Positions 20,983 to 32,360 of a stretch of DNA of 64,000 bases are shown in pieces (the stretch's first letter is position 1; the number at the start of each line of letters is the position of its first letter). This stretch comes from Hemibagrus wyckioides (lineage: Eukaryota; Chordata; Actinopteri; Siluriformes; Bagridae), in NCBI RefSeq assembly GCF_019097595.1, contig NC_080718.1:23360157-23424156 (forward strand). Reading direction: 5' to 3'. The translations under genes and the position numbers were made by a program. Below the pieces are notes generated by a model. It did not search any database. It worked only from the letters and a program-made list of their open reading frames with translations, and was not told the DNA's origin.

Positions 20983-22879
20983 AGACAGCTACACTCCAGC
21001 TCCTCCCACTGCCTATCCTCAACTGACACCCTTATGCTAATTCACTTTCATTAGATTAAAGTCACACACATCTACAGCGATTTGTTTTGAGCTGATTTTT
21101 TTCACAAGTAATTCTGTTGTCCAGGTAAATACATAGCTAGCTAGCCAAATTTAGCCAAACAGTCACCAGAGTTTGCCTGCTAAATCAAAAATACCTTCTG
21201 CTCAGTTTCTGCAGTTACTGGCGCCGTTTCTCCATCCTTGCTAAAGAACACTTAGATAACAGTGTAGATTAAACTCACTAATTACAGTCTTAATTGTACT
21301 AAAATGAGCTATGAATTCACTACTATTTTTCAGACAGGATTAGAAGAGCTTAGCGCTAGTGTTAAAATGATTTAGTAGATATTTTGATTAAATTTATATA
21401 AGTTCGGAAGCCTGCTTTGTTGTCTGGCCAAGCATATATTATTACTTAAATAAAAAAAATCGCACACACAGTTAATCTGTTTTAGTCACATTTTCATGAT
21501 ATCAGAGTTGGAAACTCCACATACATTTCTCACTACATTAGCACCCATAGAAAAAGGGCTCACTAACTCCTAATACCATTTTAATCCTTAACCCATCAGT
21601 GAGGACTCACCAGCCTCGGTCAGCCCGAGTCTTTATCCGGCTTGTCTTCTGATTATGGATTTTTCACTTCCAAATTGCAGAAAGATTATGTAAACATAAT
21701 TAAACTGAGCTCAAATGTAGCAGCACAGTCTCATTCCAATCAAAAATGATGATAATCAGGAATGACAAAAGGCTTGTACTCGCTGCTGTAAATACACACA
21801 AGTTTAGGTAACACCTTCTCACTTAAGTGTTCTGCCTTAATGGTGTGTAATTAGTCAACTCCTAACTACGTGTTAATTAACATGGACAACCCTGGATAAT
21901 TAGTGCCTTGTTTTCCTTTTATCCGCAAATATTTAGCATCTTAACCCCTAACCCTCTTTTATGGTGCTAAGCCTCTCGGTTTTTCTCGGTCAATGTAATT
22001 CTCTCTGCAGTCAATAAGCACACTTAACTCTAGGAAAATCTCCTCCTTGCTGTTTTTAGAAGGAGATGTGCATTGTTGTTATGAGTAGGCTATAGGAATC
22101 AAAAAAAGAAAAATATGGATGGCTACTTTTAGACTATAATAATTCACTAATATTTAAGGAACCATGCCTTTTTGAACACAACCATATAGAGCTGTCCTGG
22201 AATGTCTGACCTTAATTAAATCAACTATACCTCGGCAAATAGAAACAGAGAATAAAACACAGAAAGAGAGAAAGCGTGTTAGGATCCACTAATCAGCAGT
22301 TGGCAACATTGAACCATCCTTGGCTGGTTGGCTGCTATCTAGGGAAATCATTTAGTCCGAAAGTTAAAGGCCCAGGAGTCTCAGCCGCAGCATCTGTTGC
22401 CTGTTGATAAAGGGTCATTTAGGTCTCGGCTCCCCACCTGCCGCTTCCTCATACTGCTCTGTAGCACAGTAGCTAGTCATGTGATTAGCACCCAAAAAAT
22501 TACAGGAAAGGGTTCAGAAGTATCTTCAGCTACATCTGTTTACACAGAAATACATATCCTGGTTAATGGGACACTAGAACAACATTTTGGATTTTAAGCA
22601 TTTTGTCACAATTATTGACCAAGTACTGCTTAATCAGTAATTTTCAATTTTGCTTTTAAACAATGGCAATCAGATCGATAATGTGTAAGTACAGTGCATA
22701 CAAGACCTGGAGGTTTTATGATGTTATCACTACAAAAATTTTGAATGAATTCTCTGTCCAGATATCAAATGCAGTTATGATAGAAACTTATGGCTTAGTG
22801 GCTTAGACTTAACTCTCGCTTGAAGCTCAGAGATTAAAGGATTACCCTGGACTTACAGATCAGAGACAATATAAATAAC
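20983..22879. other. unique sequence
   Basis: No repeat family or exon recognised. The part at 21790-21960 has TAATTAGT/TTAATTAACA motifs. The 66-codon frame at 22397-22597 has no motif. Confidence 0.5.
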
Positions 22880-23775
22880 ATGACAGAGACTTGCAGCTCA
22901 GAGACTCGATACAAGACTCAGACTTGCAGTTTAGAGACTTGATACAAGACTCAGAGTTGCTCAGATACTCAATACATAATTCAGACTTGCATCTTAGAGA
23001 CTCAATGCATGACTCAGACTCAAAAAAAGAATCACACTTGCAGTTTAGAGACTTGAGATACTATCCAGCCTTGCAGTTTAGAGACTCAATACACGACACG
23101 ACTCGATACACGAGTCAGCCTTGCAGCTTAGAGACTCGATACACGAGTCAGCCTTGCAGCTTAGAGACTCGATACACGAGTCAGCCTTGCAGCTTAGAGA
23201 CTCGATACACGAGTCAGCCTTGCAGCTTAGAGACTCGATACACGAGTCAGCCTTGCAGCTTAGAGACTCGATACACGAGTCAGCCTTGCAGCTTAGAGAC
23301 TCGATACACGAGTCAGCCTTGCAGCTTAGAGACTCGATACACGAGTCAGCCTTGCAGCTTAGAGACTCGATACACGAGTCAGCCTTGCAGCTTAGAGACT
23401 CGATACACGAGTCAGCCTTGCAGCTTAGAGACTCGATACACGAGTCAGCCTTGCAGCTTAGAGACTCGATACACGAGTCAGACTCGCAGCTTAGGCACTC
23501 GATACACGAGTCAGACTCGCAGCTTAGAGTTTCGATACACGACTCAGACTCGCAGCTTAGAGTTTCGATACACGACTCAGACTCGCAGCTTAGAGTTTCG
23601 ATACATGACTCAGACTCGCAGCTTAGAGTTTCGATACATGACTCAGACTCGCAGCTTAGAGTTTCGAAACATAACTCAAGTTCTCAACTTAGAGAGTCGA
23701 TACATGATTCTGACTTGCAGTTTAGAGACTTAATACACGACTCAGACTTGCAGCTTAGAGTCCTGGGACTTGCAG
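22880..23775 (+). repeat. 33-bp minisatellite with a hairpin in each core unit
   Basis: The core from about 23101 to 23467 holds eleven essentially identical 33-bp units. Before it (22880-23100) and after it (23468-23775) lie diverged units. Each core unit contains GACTCG-ATACA-CGAGTC, a perfect 6-bp stem with a 5-base loop. Because 33 is divisible by three, two plus-strand frames stay open (280 and 240 codons, with 11-residue repeats RYTSQPCSLET and DSIHESALQLR). The open frames follow from the period: there is no signal peptide, domain or codon-specific conservation, and I do not annotate a gene. Confidence 0.95.
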
Positions 23776-25940
23776 CTCAGACGCTACAGACTTCGCCTTG
23801 CAGAAAGACTTACACCTCTAGCATCTTTTCACAAATGAATTAGGGATCATAAAACTGCAGAGCAGCACGATCTTAATTAAGAATAAGTCATGATTTGTGT
23901 GTGAAATCTTTACAAAAGATCAGAATGGAATAATGAAAATAACTCGATCTCAAATCCATTACAGAGTATTTTCGGTTTTGTGGTGCAGAGATAAGAGAAG
24001 AGAGAAAAGACTAGATGGGGAAACGAATATTGCTGTATAGACATGACATCCTGAGGGTGTTACACCGGTGTGAAATGCAGTGCACATCACCACCCTAATT
24101 AAATTGTAAGACTAAACTTATACACAGCCAACACCGAGCTCTCAGGATAAGACCCGAGTTGTTCGGTCCAAGTTTCAAGAAAAAAAAGCAAGCTACATTC
24201 ACACATAGAGTAATAACAAAGTGCTGATATGACTTCCTGGATAAAGATTTGAGAACATCGAGTTCTGTGATATTCTATACACAAGTGGGTCAGTCTGTGA
24301 CAGTCACCAAGAATGTGAGGTTCCACACTTACAGCACAAAAAGGTTATCACTGTGTCTTTTCCCATGGGACAAAGGCTGTGTTGTCACAGCCTATAATGT
24401 AATATTAAATAACATACCTAAAGGCAGGAAAAATGGGACAAACACTGTGTGCTAATCCATCACATTTAAAAGGAGATTAAGACCTTCTGAATGCTGATCA
24501 CACAATGTGTGCAAGGAAGCTGAAATGGATTTCATAGCTGCAAAATAAGCATTTTGATTTCTTTGCCAGTATGAAGAACACGATCCACTTAGCCTGCAGT
24601 GAAGCCAGCGCCCAGAGAAAACTGGTAGGCTGCAAATGAAGACCTTGGAGTGCATTGTTCAGGATATATTAGCAATTAGCCATGCCAGACGTGTACCATC
24701 TGCTCTTTATAAAAAAAAAAAAGTTTGAATAAAACCTTTCAAAATGGACTTCATTTTCAGTCTTCATTAAAAAACACACACTGATGATGAGATATTCTTT
24801 TTTTTATAACTCGTACTTTGCAAAACTTTTTTTTTTTTTATCCATTTACAGTTGCATTTAATATTTAACATTTGGATTCATCCAGAAAATAAGATTTGGA
24901 ATGATGTATTTGAGTCAGGCAATTAATATAAACCGTTGAAATGAATTCACCTTTTTAATCTTCTTCTGAACTTCGGGCAAATCAGAATAAAGAATTTAAC
25001 AGAATGGATATCATTAAGCAGGGCATCGAAATTTTGGAGTAGGGACTGATGCTATATTCATAACTCGCAAGTGGGAGTTATTTTCCAACTCAGAACTTCC
25101 TAAAATCACTTCCTGGTATTCCCCATAGCTCAGACGTCTGAAGTCGGAAAGAAAGGTGTATTGAGAGTCTGTGTCCCTTAGCTAAAAACATCCTAAACTA
25201 GCTAAAAACCACTTTGTTTGGTTATTGCTTAACATATGTTTTAAAGTTCATTGTTAATTGAGTTGAAATTTACATGAAAAAGCACCTTGGTTAAAAATCT
25301 TGCAGAAAGCAAATTAATATTCATCAAAGTTTCTCTCAGTATATATCGATTTTAAATATAGCCTAAAAGCTTAAAAAGACTGCTTAAAAACCTTAAAGCT
25401 GTTTTGTGTTTGTTTTTTTAACTATGAACATCAGCATGTTCACATGAATTGATAGAAATGCAACTCAGAGAAGTCTGAAGTCTCGAAAATTCCCAGAATT
25501 GTTGTGTAGAAATTATGTTTAGTGTGTGTTCATTCATTCTATTGTCTTTGGTTCCTGAAACTTAATGAGAATATAATCAGTCTCTAATTGTACTCATGTA
25601 TGATTTGAGTGCCTGGGTGATTTGTGTGTGTTTCCCCTGGCTACCATTTCTCCCAGGATGAAGCTAAAGAATGTCCATGCTGGGTTTTTTTTTGCCATCT
25701 TTGTGACTCCAATAAAACAGCACCTGATAGAAATAGAAACTCAAGTGCACCTTGTCAGTGTGTGCTCAGATTCTGATAGCTGATCAAATCAGCTCTGGAG
25801 AACGGACACAATCTAAATGCAATTCAGTGGGAATACTGGATGAGAATGAATACATTCACAAAAATGATTTGGGGATTGAGCCAAAGCATCAGATAAAGCT
25901 TCTTTATGCAAGTCCTGGATTTTAGAAGCAGTATGGCGCG
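23776..25940. other. unique sequence with one repeat-like stretch
   Basis: Nothing recognised at 23776-24990, although 24480-24700 is repeat-free and balanced in composition. At 25055-25160 the phrase 'ATAACTCGCAAGTGGGAGTT' with 'CAACTCAGAACTTCC' resembles a fish DNA-transposon end, without firm assignment. T tracts lie at 24797-24806 and 24828-24840. Confidence 0.4.
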
Positions 25941-26601
25941 TGTGTGTGTGTGTGTGTACTAATCAATAATTTATACATTATACAGTGTCTACAGTGTCCT
26001 AAGTACAATGACATGCAAGAATTATTTTTTTTATTTCTTTTAAATATAAATAAATATATAACTATATATATATATATACACTGTATACACATAGGCCTTG
26101 TTCTTAGGTAGTGCAGCATTGTTCTGGTCTTGTACTGGTTTCAAAATTATTGTAGTTGACCTGATGAGACCTACACTGATGAGAATGAGAGCTTTCTTTA
26201 TTATTAAGCATGAAAATATTATTTCAAATTGTGACTTAATGCTCACTTAATCACTCTCTATTACTTTCTCTCATTCACTGTGTGTGTGTACTAATCAATA
26301 AATAATACAGTGTCTACAGTGTCCTAAATTAGTTATTTATTAGTTGTTTTTTGTTTTTTTTCTGTATACACATAAGGCCGTGTTTTACGTTGTGCAGCAT
26401 TGTACTGTTTTCTACTGGTTTCAAAATGATTGCCATCAGTTGACTGAAATTTAGACAATTCTACACCGAGAGCTTTCTTTATTTTCAAGAATGACAGTAT
26501 TTTTCAAATCATGACTTACTGATCACTCACTCACTCGCTCACTCACTTACTCACTCTTACTCTTTCTCTCACTCACTGTGTGTGTGTGTGTGTGTGTGTG
26601 T
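25941..26601 (+). repeat. ~300-340 bp tandem duplication bounded by (TG)n
   Basis: Unit 1 (25941-26280) and unit 2 (26281-26577) share, in order, a TG run, ACTAATCAATAA, TACAGTGTCTACAGTGTCCT, TGTATACACATA(A)GGCC, TGCAGCATTGT, TACTGGTTTCAAAAT, GAGAGCTTTCTTTATT and TTTCTCTC.TTCACTGTG. A third TG run at 26576-26601 starts a further, truncated unit. Unit 1 contains a TA run missing from unit 2, and unit 2 a CACT run missing from unit 1. Confidence 0.85.
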
Positions 26602-27269
26602 TTGTGTGGGCACATACAAATAGGAGGCGCATTACACAATGCTTGCCAGAAATCTGTTTGAGACTAGAGGTGTGCATCGACCTGGGATCACGGGGGGCTT
26701 TTACTTTAATGCATGCATCAGTCAGATAATTCAGCTCACAGGACAAAGAAACAGCACATTCATTAACAATAACATGAGTCACTATGTGACAAGGTTCATT
26801 AGTGCCTGGTCAGAGTTGCAGTGGTTTAAATTCAGCTGCTAGGTTGTTTAGTATCCAGCTATAGCTGTTAGAATATGTTGCAGTTCGGAAGCAACAAAAA
26901 TAATATCCGAGTGAGCAGAATAAAATAAAAACAGTCCCGATTTAGGGGCAAGTTTGAACTTGAAGAATAATTCTTCCAGTTTAGAACATGTCTAGTAATG
27001 AGATACTGAAAACCTCACCTAGTCTTTTTCCAATTGTCAACTCATTATTAGAGATTCAGTGCTAACTGTAGCCTCGGATGTGATTTTTGTGCATTCGGGG
27101 ATGCTTTTCTGTACACCACAAATGAATTGAGTATTTGACTTTCAGTCAGCTTGAAGCAGTCTGTCCTCTGTTGTCTCTCATAAACAAGATGTTTCCAGAC
27201 AGAGACAGCGTTATGTACACATTAGAAAATTTCAAAAATGGGAAATCAAATCAAACAGCTGCAGACATT
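26602..27269. other. unique sequence
   Basis: No repeat or gene recognised. Confidence 0.5.
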
Positions 27270-27450
27270 CTCCTGTTGACATTCTCTTTGACTCGCTGAC
27301 ATTTTAATAAGCATATTTGCATAATTAAAGCCATACCTGTACAGAGATGAATGCTTCCTGACCGTGGAGTAATATGACAGTAATATCAAAGCACAGGTTT
27401 ATCATTCTGTCGGAGCATGGCTCTAATTATAAGCTGTCAAATTTCATGCA
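27270..27450. promoter_or_regulatory. candidate conserved non-coding element with POU octamer
   Basis: A perfect octamer ATTTGCAT (about 27314-27321) directly precedes AATTAAAG, preceded by TTAATAAGCAT. Further on are 'GGCTCTAATTATAAGCTGTC' and 'AATTTCATGCAGCAAG'. POU-domain proteins bind the octamer and homeodomain proteins bind the ATTA cores. The block is free of repeats. Conservation not tested. Confidence 0.35.
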
Positions 27451-27589
27451 GCAAGTACAAACACATACAGTATTTACCAAGGTCACCCAGCAGCTGAATC
27501 CTAAATCCAGACACCTTTACTTCAGAACTTGAATTAATGAGTCGTCAGTTAAGTAGGGACTGGAGAAACTAGCCCCTTATGTCCAAGAA

Positions 27590-28270
27590 ATAACCATAAC
27601 ATCCATGCGAGTTTAATCTCATGGCATTAAAGTGTGATTAATCGCCGTGATAAATCCAGGGTTACCAGCGAATCCCACCAGAGCCCCACTCCCATCTGAT
27701 GACATTCTAATTAAATGCCAAGCAGGAAATGGAGACAACAAGAGATAATCAAGATAAAACCAATTACCCAACATCAATGGCTCTTCCATATTTAGGGATG
27801 ATGAAAGAAACAACATGCAGGTCACAAGAGACACAACCTAGCATACAATCTTTCGAGGCTATTTCTGCCTGTTTTATAAATAACCAATTAGGAAAGCTAA
27901 GCGTCTCACTGTTACCAATCCATCATTCTCTACAGACCATGAAGGTTGAGTTCAACCAAGTGATTAATGAAATAATACAGTCACAAACACGTGTGCGGCC
28001 GCCCAATTGCGGGACCCGTAGATAAGGAGGCAAGCTGGAATGAAAGCAGCCGGGGATGGTCTAATTAAGAGTTTTTTGACATAGTCCTGGAGACTGGAGT
28101 TTCTGAGATGTGGCCTCTAAATTCAGGCTGACAGGAATTTTTATCTCTACTCCTCTGCACGGCTGTCATATCTGCGCAGCGTAGCTGTGCTCGCACTCTC
28201 ATGCTTCAGTGGCATGGTTAATGGGAGCTTTAGCACTCCGATGAGAGATGAGATGGTAGAAGAGGTTGAC
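27590..28270. promoter_or_regulatory. candidate conserved non-coding element, CpG-bearing
   Basis: The block contains 'GTGTGATTAATCGCCGTGAT', 'GACATTCTAATTAAATGCC', an 8-bp GCGGCCGC at about 27997, 'GGGACCCGTAGATAAGG' and 'CATATCTGCGCAGCGTAGC'. CpG is retained here, unlike in the decayed surroundings. Short frames (71 and 98 codons) have no domain or splice support. Weak evidence for regulation. Confidence 0.3.
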
Positions 28271-28829
28271 CATGCTAATGTGATACCGTGGTGAGTTTTC
28301 TATTTCCAAGTCTGTGCCTGTGATCCGAAAATCAGAATACTTGAGAAGGACTGCGTGGCGTAAGTACATCACTTGGCAGTAAATACACATTCTGGATAGT
28401 GCATATGCTGTAAATAGATCAAATTTGCAAACTAGAGAATGGATTATTTTGTTATATTCAATCATCAACACATTAACACATTATTTTATTTCTTATTTGA
28501 ATAATTTATGGTGCTTGATTGGTTTGATGAAACTGTCAGTAAATTTAGAGTTAACTGCATATTTTAAATGCTGTCTATTATATTTAAGTTCCAGAAAATA
28601 AGAATATTACAGTATTATAAAGTGTACAGCTTTTTTGATGAATGTAAATCAGGACAAGAAAAAAAAATGCATAAATTCTTATTGGTTAAATTATGATATA
28701 TTTCTTGTATAGTCACATACACAATCATGCACAGTACAACATGTAATGAAACGACTGTCCGTGTTATAAAAAGAGTCAAAAAAAAATATTCACTGGAATT
28801 TAAAAGTAAAGTCAAATAAAATAAAATAA
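28271..28829. other. AT-rich sequence
   Basis: No gene recognised. It includes the point where the Tc1 copy to the right loses homology. Confidence 0.5.
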
Positions 28830-29551
28830 AACCCAGGGCCCACTGCACTAGCATAGGATCTCAAATAGCTCTAAGGATTTCATCTTGGTACCTACAAGCA
28901 TGCAAGGGTACTGTTGGCTAGCATGTGGAGGTCTGTGTGACCCTCCAAGGATATTCCTCTCCAGATCATCACCAACCCATATCCAAAACGGTCATACTGG
29001 ATGATGTTGCAGGCTGCATAGCATTCCTCATGGCATCTCCTGACTCTTTCACATCTGTCACATGTGCTCTGTGTGAACCTGCTCTCATCCTTGAAGAGAA
29101 CGGGGCACCAGTAGTGGACATGCCAATTCAGGTTTTCTCTGGCAAATTTCAATCAAGCTGCATAGGGCTGGGCTATGAGCACAATTCCCACCAGAGGATG
29201 TCAGGCCCTCATGCCACCTTCATGAAGTCTGTTTCTGACAGTTTGGTACTGATATCCATAGCCTGATAACCCATACATACCTGTAGCCTACTGGAGGTAA
29301 TTTTCTAAAGCTCAGTGCTCCACCTGTTACTCCTTGCACAAGGAGCAAGGATTTGATACCAGTCCTGCTACTGAGTTGTTTGCCCTTGTACGGCCCTGTC
29401 CAGCTATCCTTATGTAACTGCCCGTCTCCCGGTATCTCCTCCATGCTCTTGAAACTGTGCTGGGAGACACACCAAACATTCTTGACACAGCACATGTAAG
29501 AACTGGACTACCTGTACAACCTGATTGGGTTGCATTTACTGCCTGATACAA
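28830..29551 (-). pseudogene. Tc1/mariner family b transposase, C-terminus lost
   Basis: The minus strand begins with MYQAVNATQSG and a helix-turn-helix part (SRMFGVSPSTVSRAWRRYRE) with the linker GSYIRIAGQGR. After frameshifts it continues with VRNRLHEGGMRA near 29215, then ARENLNWHVHYWCPVLFKDE, whose Asp (about 29087) is the first catalytic residue, followed by SRFTQSTCDR, AACNIIQYDRFGYGLVMIW and HTDLHMLANSTL. A further frameshift leads to VQWALGFIL near 28830, where the match ends. The second Asp and the Glu are missing and stops occur in every frame, so it is inactive. Confidence 0.9.
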
Positions 29552-29815
29552 GTAGTGACAAGGACTCTAACAATAAAGAGATAAGGATAAGGAGAGAGCA
29601 ACTGTCTGTAGCCTCGACCTACAAAATCATTCCCTGTTTGGGGGTTATCCTGCTGCTGCCTCTCCAGTGCTCCTGTTGTCACATCCATTTGCACCACAGC
29701 AGGTGAAACTGATTTACAATCACTTATGCTTCCTAACTGGACAGATTGATATCCCTGAAGTTTAACTGACTTGTTGTTATACTATGATGATTAAGTGTTC
29801 CCTTAATTTTATTTG
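28830..29815 (-). mobile_element. Tc1/mariner family b, 5' part retained
   Basis: The outer right end carries 'GATTAAGTGTTCCCTTAATT' and TTATTTGAGA, which read on the minus strand is a Tc1 inverted-repeat start. Inside are the 5' untranslated region ('CTTCCTAACTGGACAGATTG', 'CATTTGCACCACAGCAGG') and then the transposase. No matching inverted repeat is present on the left, so the copy is truncated or rearranged at about 28830. Confidence 0.85.
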
Positions 29816-31399
29816 AGAAGAGTTTCTGTCTTATTACACAGTTCCAGTAGTCTGGGAGCCTATTGTTTGTCTCTGAACCTTATGAGAGACAGTCTGCATG
29901 ACCTGCCCCTACAATGACTATTTCATGAACCTCCTTAAAATATCCAGAATAATGCCTCTGTCATGCCTCATACAACTGTTGATGGATAGACGAGAGAATG
30001 AGAGTTTAAGACAGTGAATGGACTAGGTGAATGAACTAGAAAGATCGAGGAAGCATGAGAGAGAGAGAGAGAGGACAGTGTATTTTGTTGCTCCAGTAAT
30101 CCTGGACAGTCAGGTCTCACAATTCTAAAACTTCTCACTCCAAATGAGATCTCCCGGGAAGAGGAGAGTTCAGATCAGAAAAGCCCTCTGCTGCCCCCCC
30201 AAGAGACTCTCCATCTCCGGCCTCATCTCACCAAAATTTCTGGACAGAGTACACTTGTGTGCTTTGCTCTTTTGGGAAAAGATGGAGCAAAATGACAAAG
30301 TGAGACAGAAAATGTGTGCTGTGGAAAACATGGCAAATGTAAAGCAATGCAAGCAATCCCTCTTTCATTTGCCAGGGTAAAAGATGACAGCAAGATGATT
30401 GTATGGCAGAGTAAAAAGGAAAGCGAACTAATCTGGCTTCATCTATTAAATGTGACGCTTCTCTTAATAAGAGCTGACAAGCTGGGGAAGGAGAACGATA
30501 ACCTTGCCCTGCTAGTGAAGGAGAAAATGGGGAGAATATGCAGTGGTACTGGAGTTTTTCTACTGGCAGGACAGAGTTGGAAACTTATGGAGAAAGGTCT
30601 AAAACTTATATATTCCCACTGTCCTGTATGTCCTACTGATCCTCAACGGACCTTTTGTTTCCAGTGTTTTTGGTAAACGCATATATCCTGCATGTCCTAC
30701 TGATGCTCAAGGGACATCAAGGTGGTGCACATGTGAACGCAAATAAAGCAGCTCGTATGAGTAAGAACTGTGTAACCATGTTGCTCTTGTCATTTAACTC
30801 GTATATATTATGTGCCTTAAAATATAACTTAACTCAAGTTACTCAAGGTATTCACATTCTCCCCAACATGCCTGTGCTTGAGCCCCATCTCAGTCTCCTG
30901 TCCTTCAGCCATCTCATCAGGGGGTTACCTGGTAAGCTTAAGAACAGATTTGCTTGGCTTACAGGATTTGGAGTACCACTTGAAGATCCTTTTTCAATCC
31001 AAAATTGAATGGCAGTTATCCCCTAGTGAGGTGCAGGCAACACAGTGTAGTCATTAGTGGCTCAGCTAAAGTACACAGCAGAGAGCAAATCCAAGTATTG
31101 ACAAAAGGTGAATGGCAGAGACAATCAAATGAATCAGAAGCTGCGCTTGAGGGCACATAGTTCTGAATTCAAACCTGATTCGCCTCTATCTGCAAGCCAC
31201 AAGGGGGGAAAATTACAATCCTTGAAGCAAAGTAGAACAGACTGTTTAAGCTATTCTAATGTGTTGGTAATGTGTGCTTACTGTAGGCAGGAAGCAAGGT
31301 TGTAAACTCCGTATACGTTTTATTAAGGGAAGTGTAAGAATTATTGCCGTGGTTCATAGTCTGGGTCAAAATCAGAGTACAAAAACTTGGGCTTGGACT
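29816..31399. other. unique sequence, no gene supported
   Basis: A (GA)n run lies at 30056-30074. The part at 30140-30600 has overlapping open frames on the plus strand (78, 120 and then 117 codons) and balanced composition, but no domain, start context or splice pattern that I can defend. Two imperfect 35-bp direct repeats around 'ATGTCCTACTGAT' occur at 30617-30650 and 30681-30716. Confidence 0.4.
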
Positions 31400-32360
31400 T
31401 GAGCAGATGGAGTACAAGATTTAGAAATGAGGAACAGGGGGGAAAGGGAGAAGTAACCATACTAATGGAGTTTAGACACAGAACAGGTGAATGCCTTAGG
31501 TTAACAAAAGTCTTGGGGGTTGGGGGGGTCAAAGTCTTTAGTACAAAGGAGTTACTTTGGGTAACAAGATGGTAAAGCAAGCATTAAGCAAGCATGTTCC
31601 AAAAATTATCCTCTACTATCCTCTAACGCCTTGACCCACCATCCCTGAAGACACAGGGAAGACTTGCTCCTTTATTCTTGCCCCAACTGGTGGAATGAAC
31701 TTCCACTGGCTGTTCAAACGGATGAGTTGCTGGCATACTTCGAACACATACTGAAGACCTACCTCTTCTAAACATGTAAATGAGCATTAATTAAAAAATT
31801 CATTGCTGTACTAGTGCCTCACTAACAGGGTTAGTGACCTACTTCTACTAGCATGAGGATATGTTTAGTGGAGACCACAAAACACTTATGTAAGTCACTT
31901 TGGATAAGGGCATCCACTTCATGCTGTAAATGTAAATGTACATGTAAATCATCCCTGATGAACATTCCATTTAGCCTAAAGAGCTTGGCCTATGTTTTTG
32001 GCAGCTGGGATCCTGCCAGAGCAAGCTGGAATTCAGCAGGAATATATAAATAAATAATTATTATTGTGTAAAAAGTTGGAAACAGCAGTGATGGGAAAAA
32101 ACAGGAAAGACAAAATACTGAAAACTAAAACTTGGACTAAAACTATAGCAGGAATAAAAAGAAGGAAGCTAATAAAGTTTAGACATAGAACAGGTGAACA
32201 CATTAGGTTAACAAAATGTCATGACAGAGATAGGGTCAAAACCATAGTCTAATCAGTTTGGCCTATGTTTTTTGTAGCCTCATCAGAGCATGGTGAAGCA
32301 AATTTTTCTAAGCAGGAATATAACCAGGTTATTTATCACGGTGTAAAATTGATGGTAACT
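31400..32360 (+). repeat. local tandem duplication interrupted by a LINE end
   Basis: Segment A occurs at 31469-31512 and 32176-32218 (GTTTAGACA.AGAACAGGTG, TAGGTTAACAAAA). Segment B occurs at 31981-32080 and 32258-32355 (TTGGCCTATGTTTTTGGCAGC-like start, AGCAGGAATATA, GTGTAAAA.TTG). A and B are about 80 bases apart in the second copy but about 510 in the first, and the difference is accounted for by the LINE fragment at 31590-31950. Confidence 0.7.
31590..31950 (+). mobile_element. LINE 3' end carrying the SINE-1 tail
   Basis: The plus strand reads as the end of a LINE reverse-transcriptase ORF: TGGAATGAACTTCCACTGGC gives WNELPLA-type residues and ACTGAAGACCTACCTCTTCT gives LKTYLF. An untranslated region follows, ending with 'AGTCACTTTGGATAAGGGC', CATCCACTTCATGCTGTAAA and TGTAAATGTA repeats. 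The last ~65 bases match the SINE-1 tail. Frameshifts prevent a continuous frame and the catalytic domain is absent (5' truncation). Confidence 0.7.

Noticed and set aside
22880..23775. CRISPR-like repeat array
   Set aside because: Units are directly adjacent without unique spacers, and the context is vertebrate.
22891..23843. Two overlapping open frames of 280 and 240 codons
   Set aside because: They follow the 33-bp minisatellite period, which is divisible by three. Both frames are open over the same units, there is no domain, and diverged units change residues without bias.
27998..28005. NotI site as a sign of a cloning vector or junction
   Set aside because: The flanks on both sides are ordinary repeat-free fish-like DNA without vector sequence.
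30144..31008. Overlapping plus-strand frames of 78, 120 and 117 codons as a possible split gene
   Set aside because: No domain, no consistent splice sites, and the frames overlap in different phases. The minus strand is open too.
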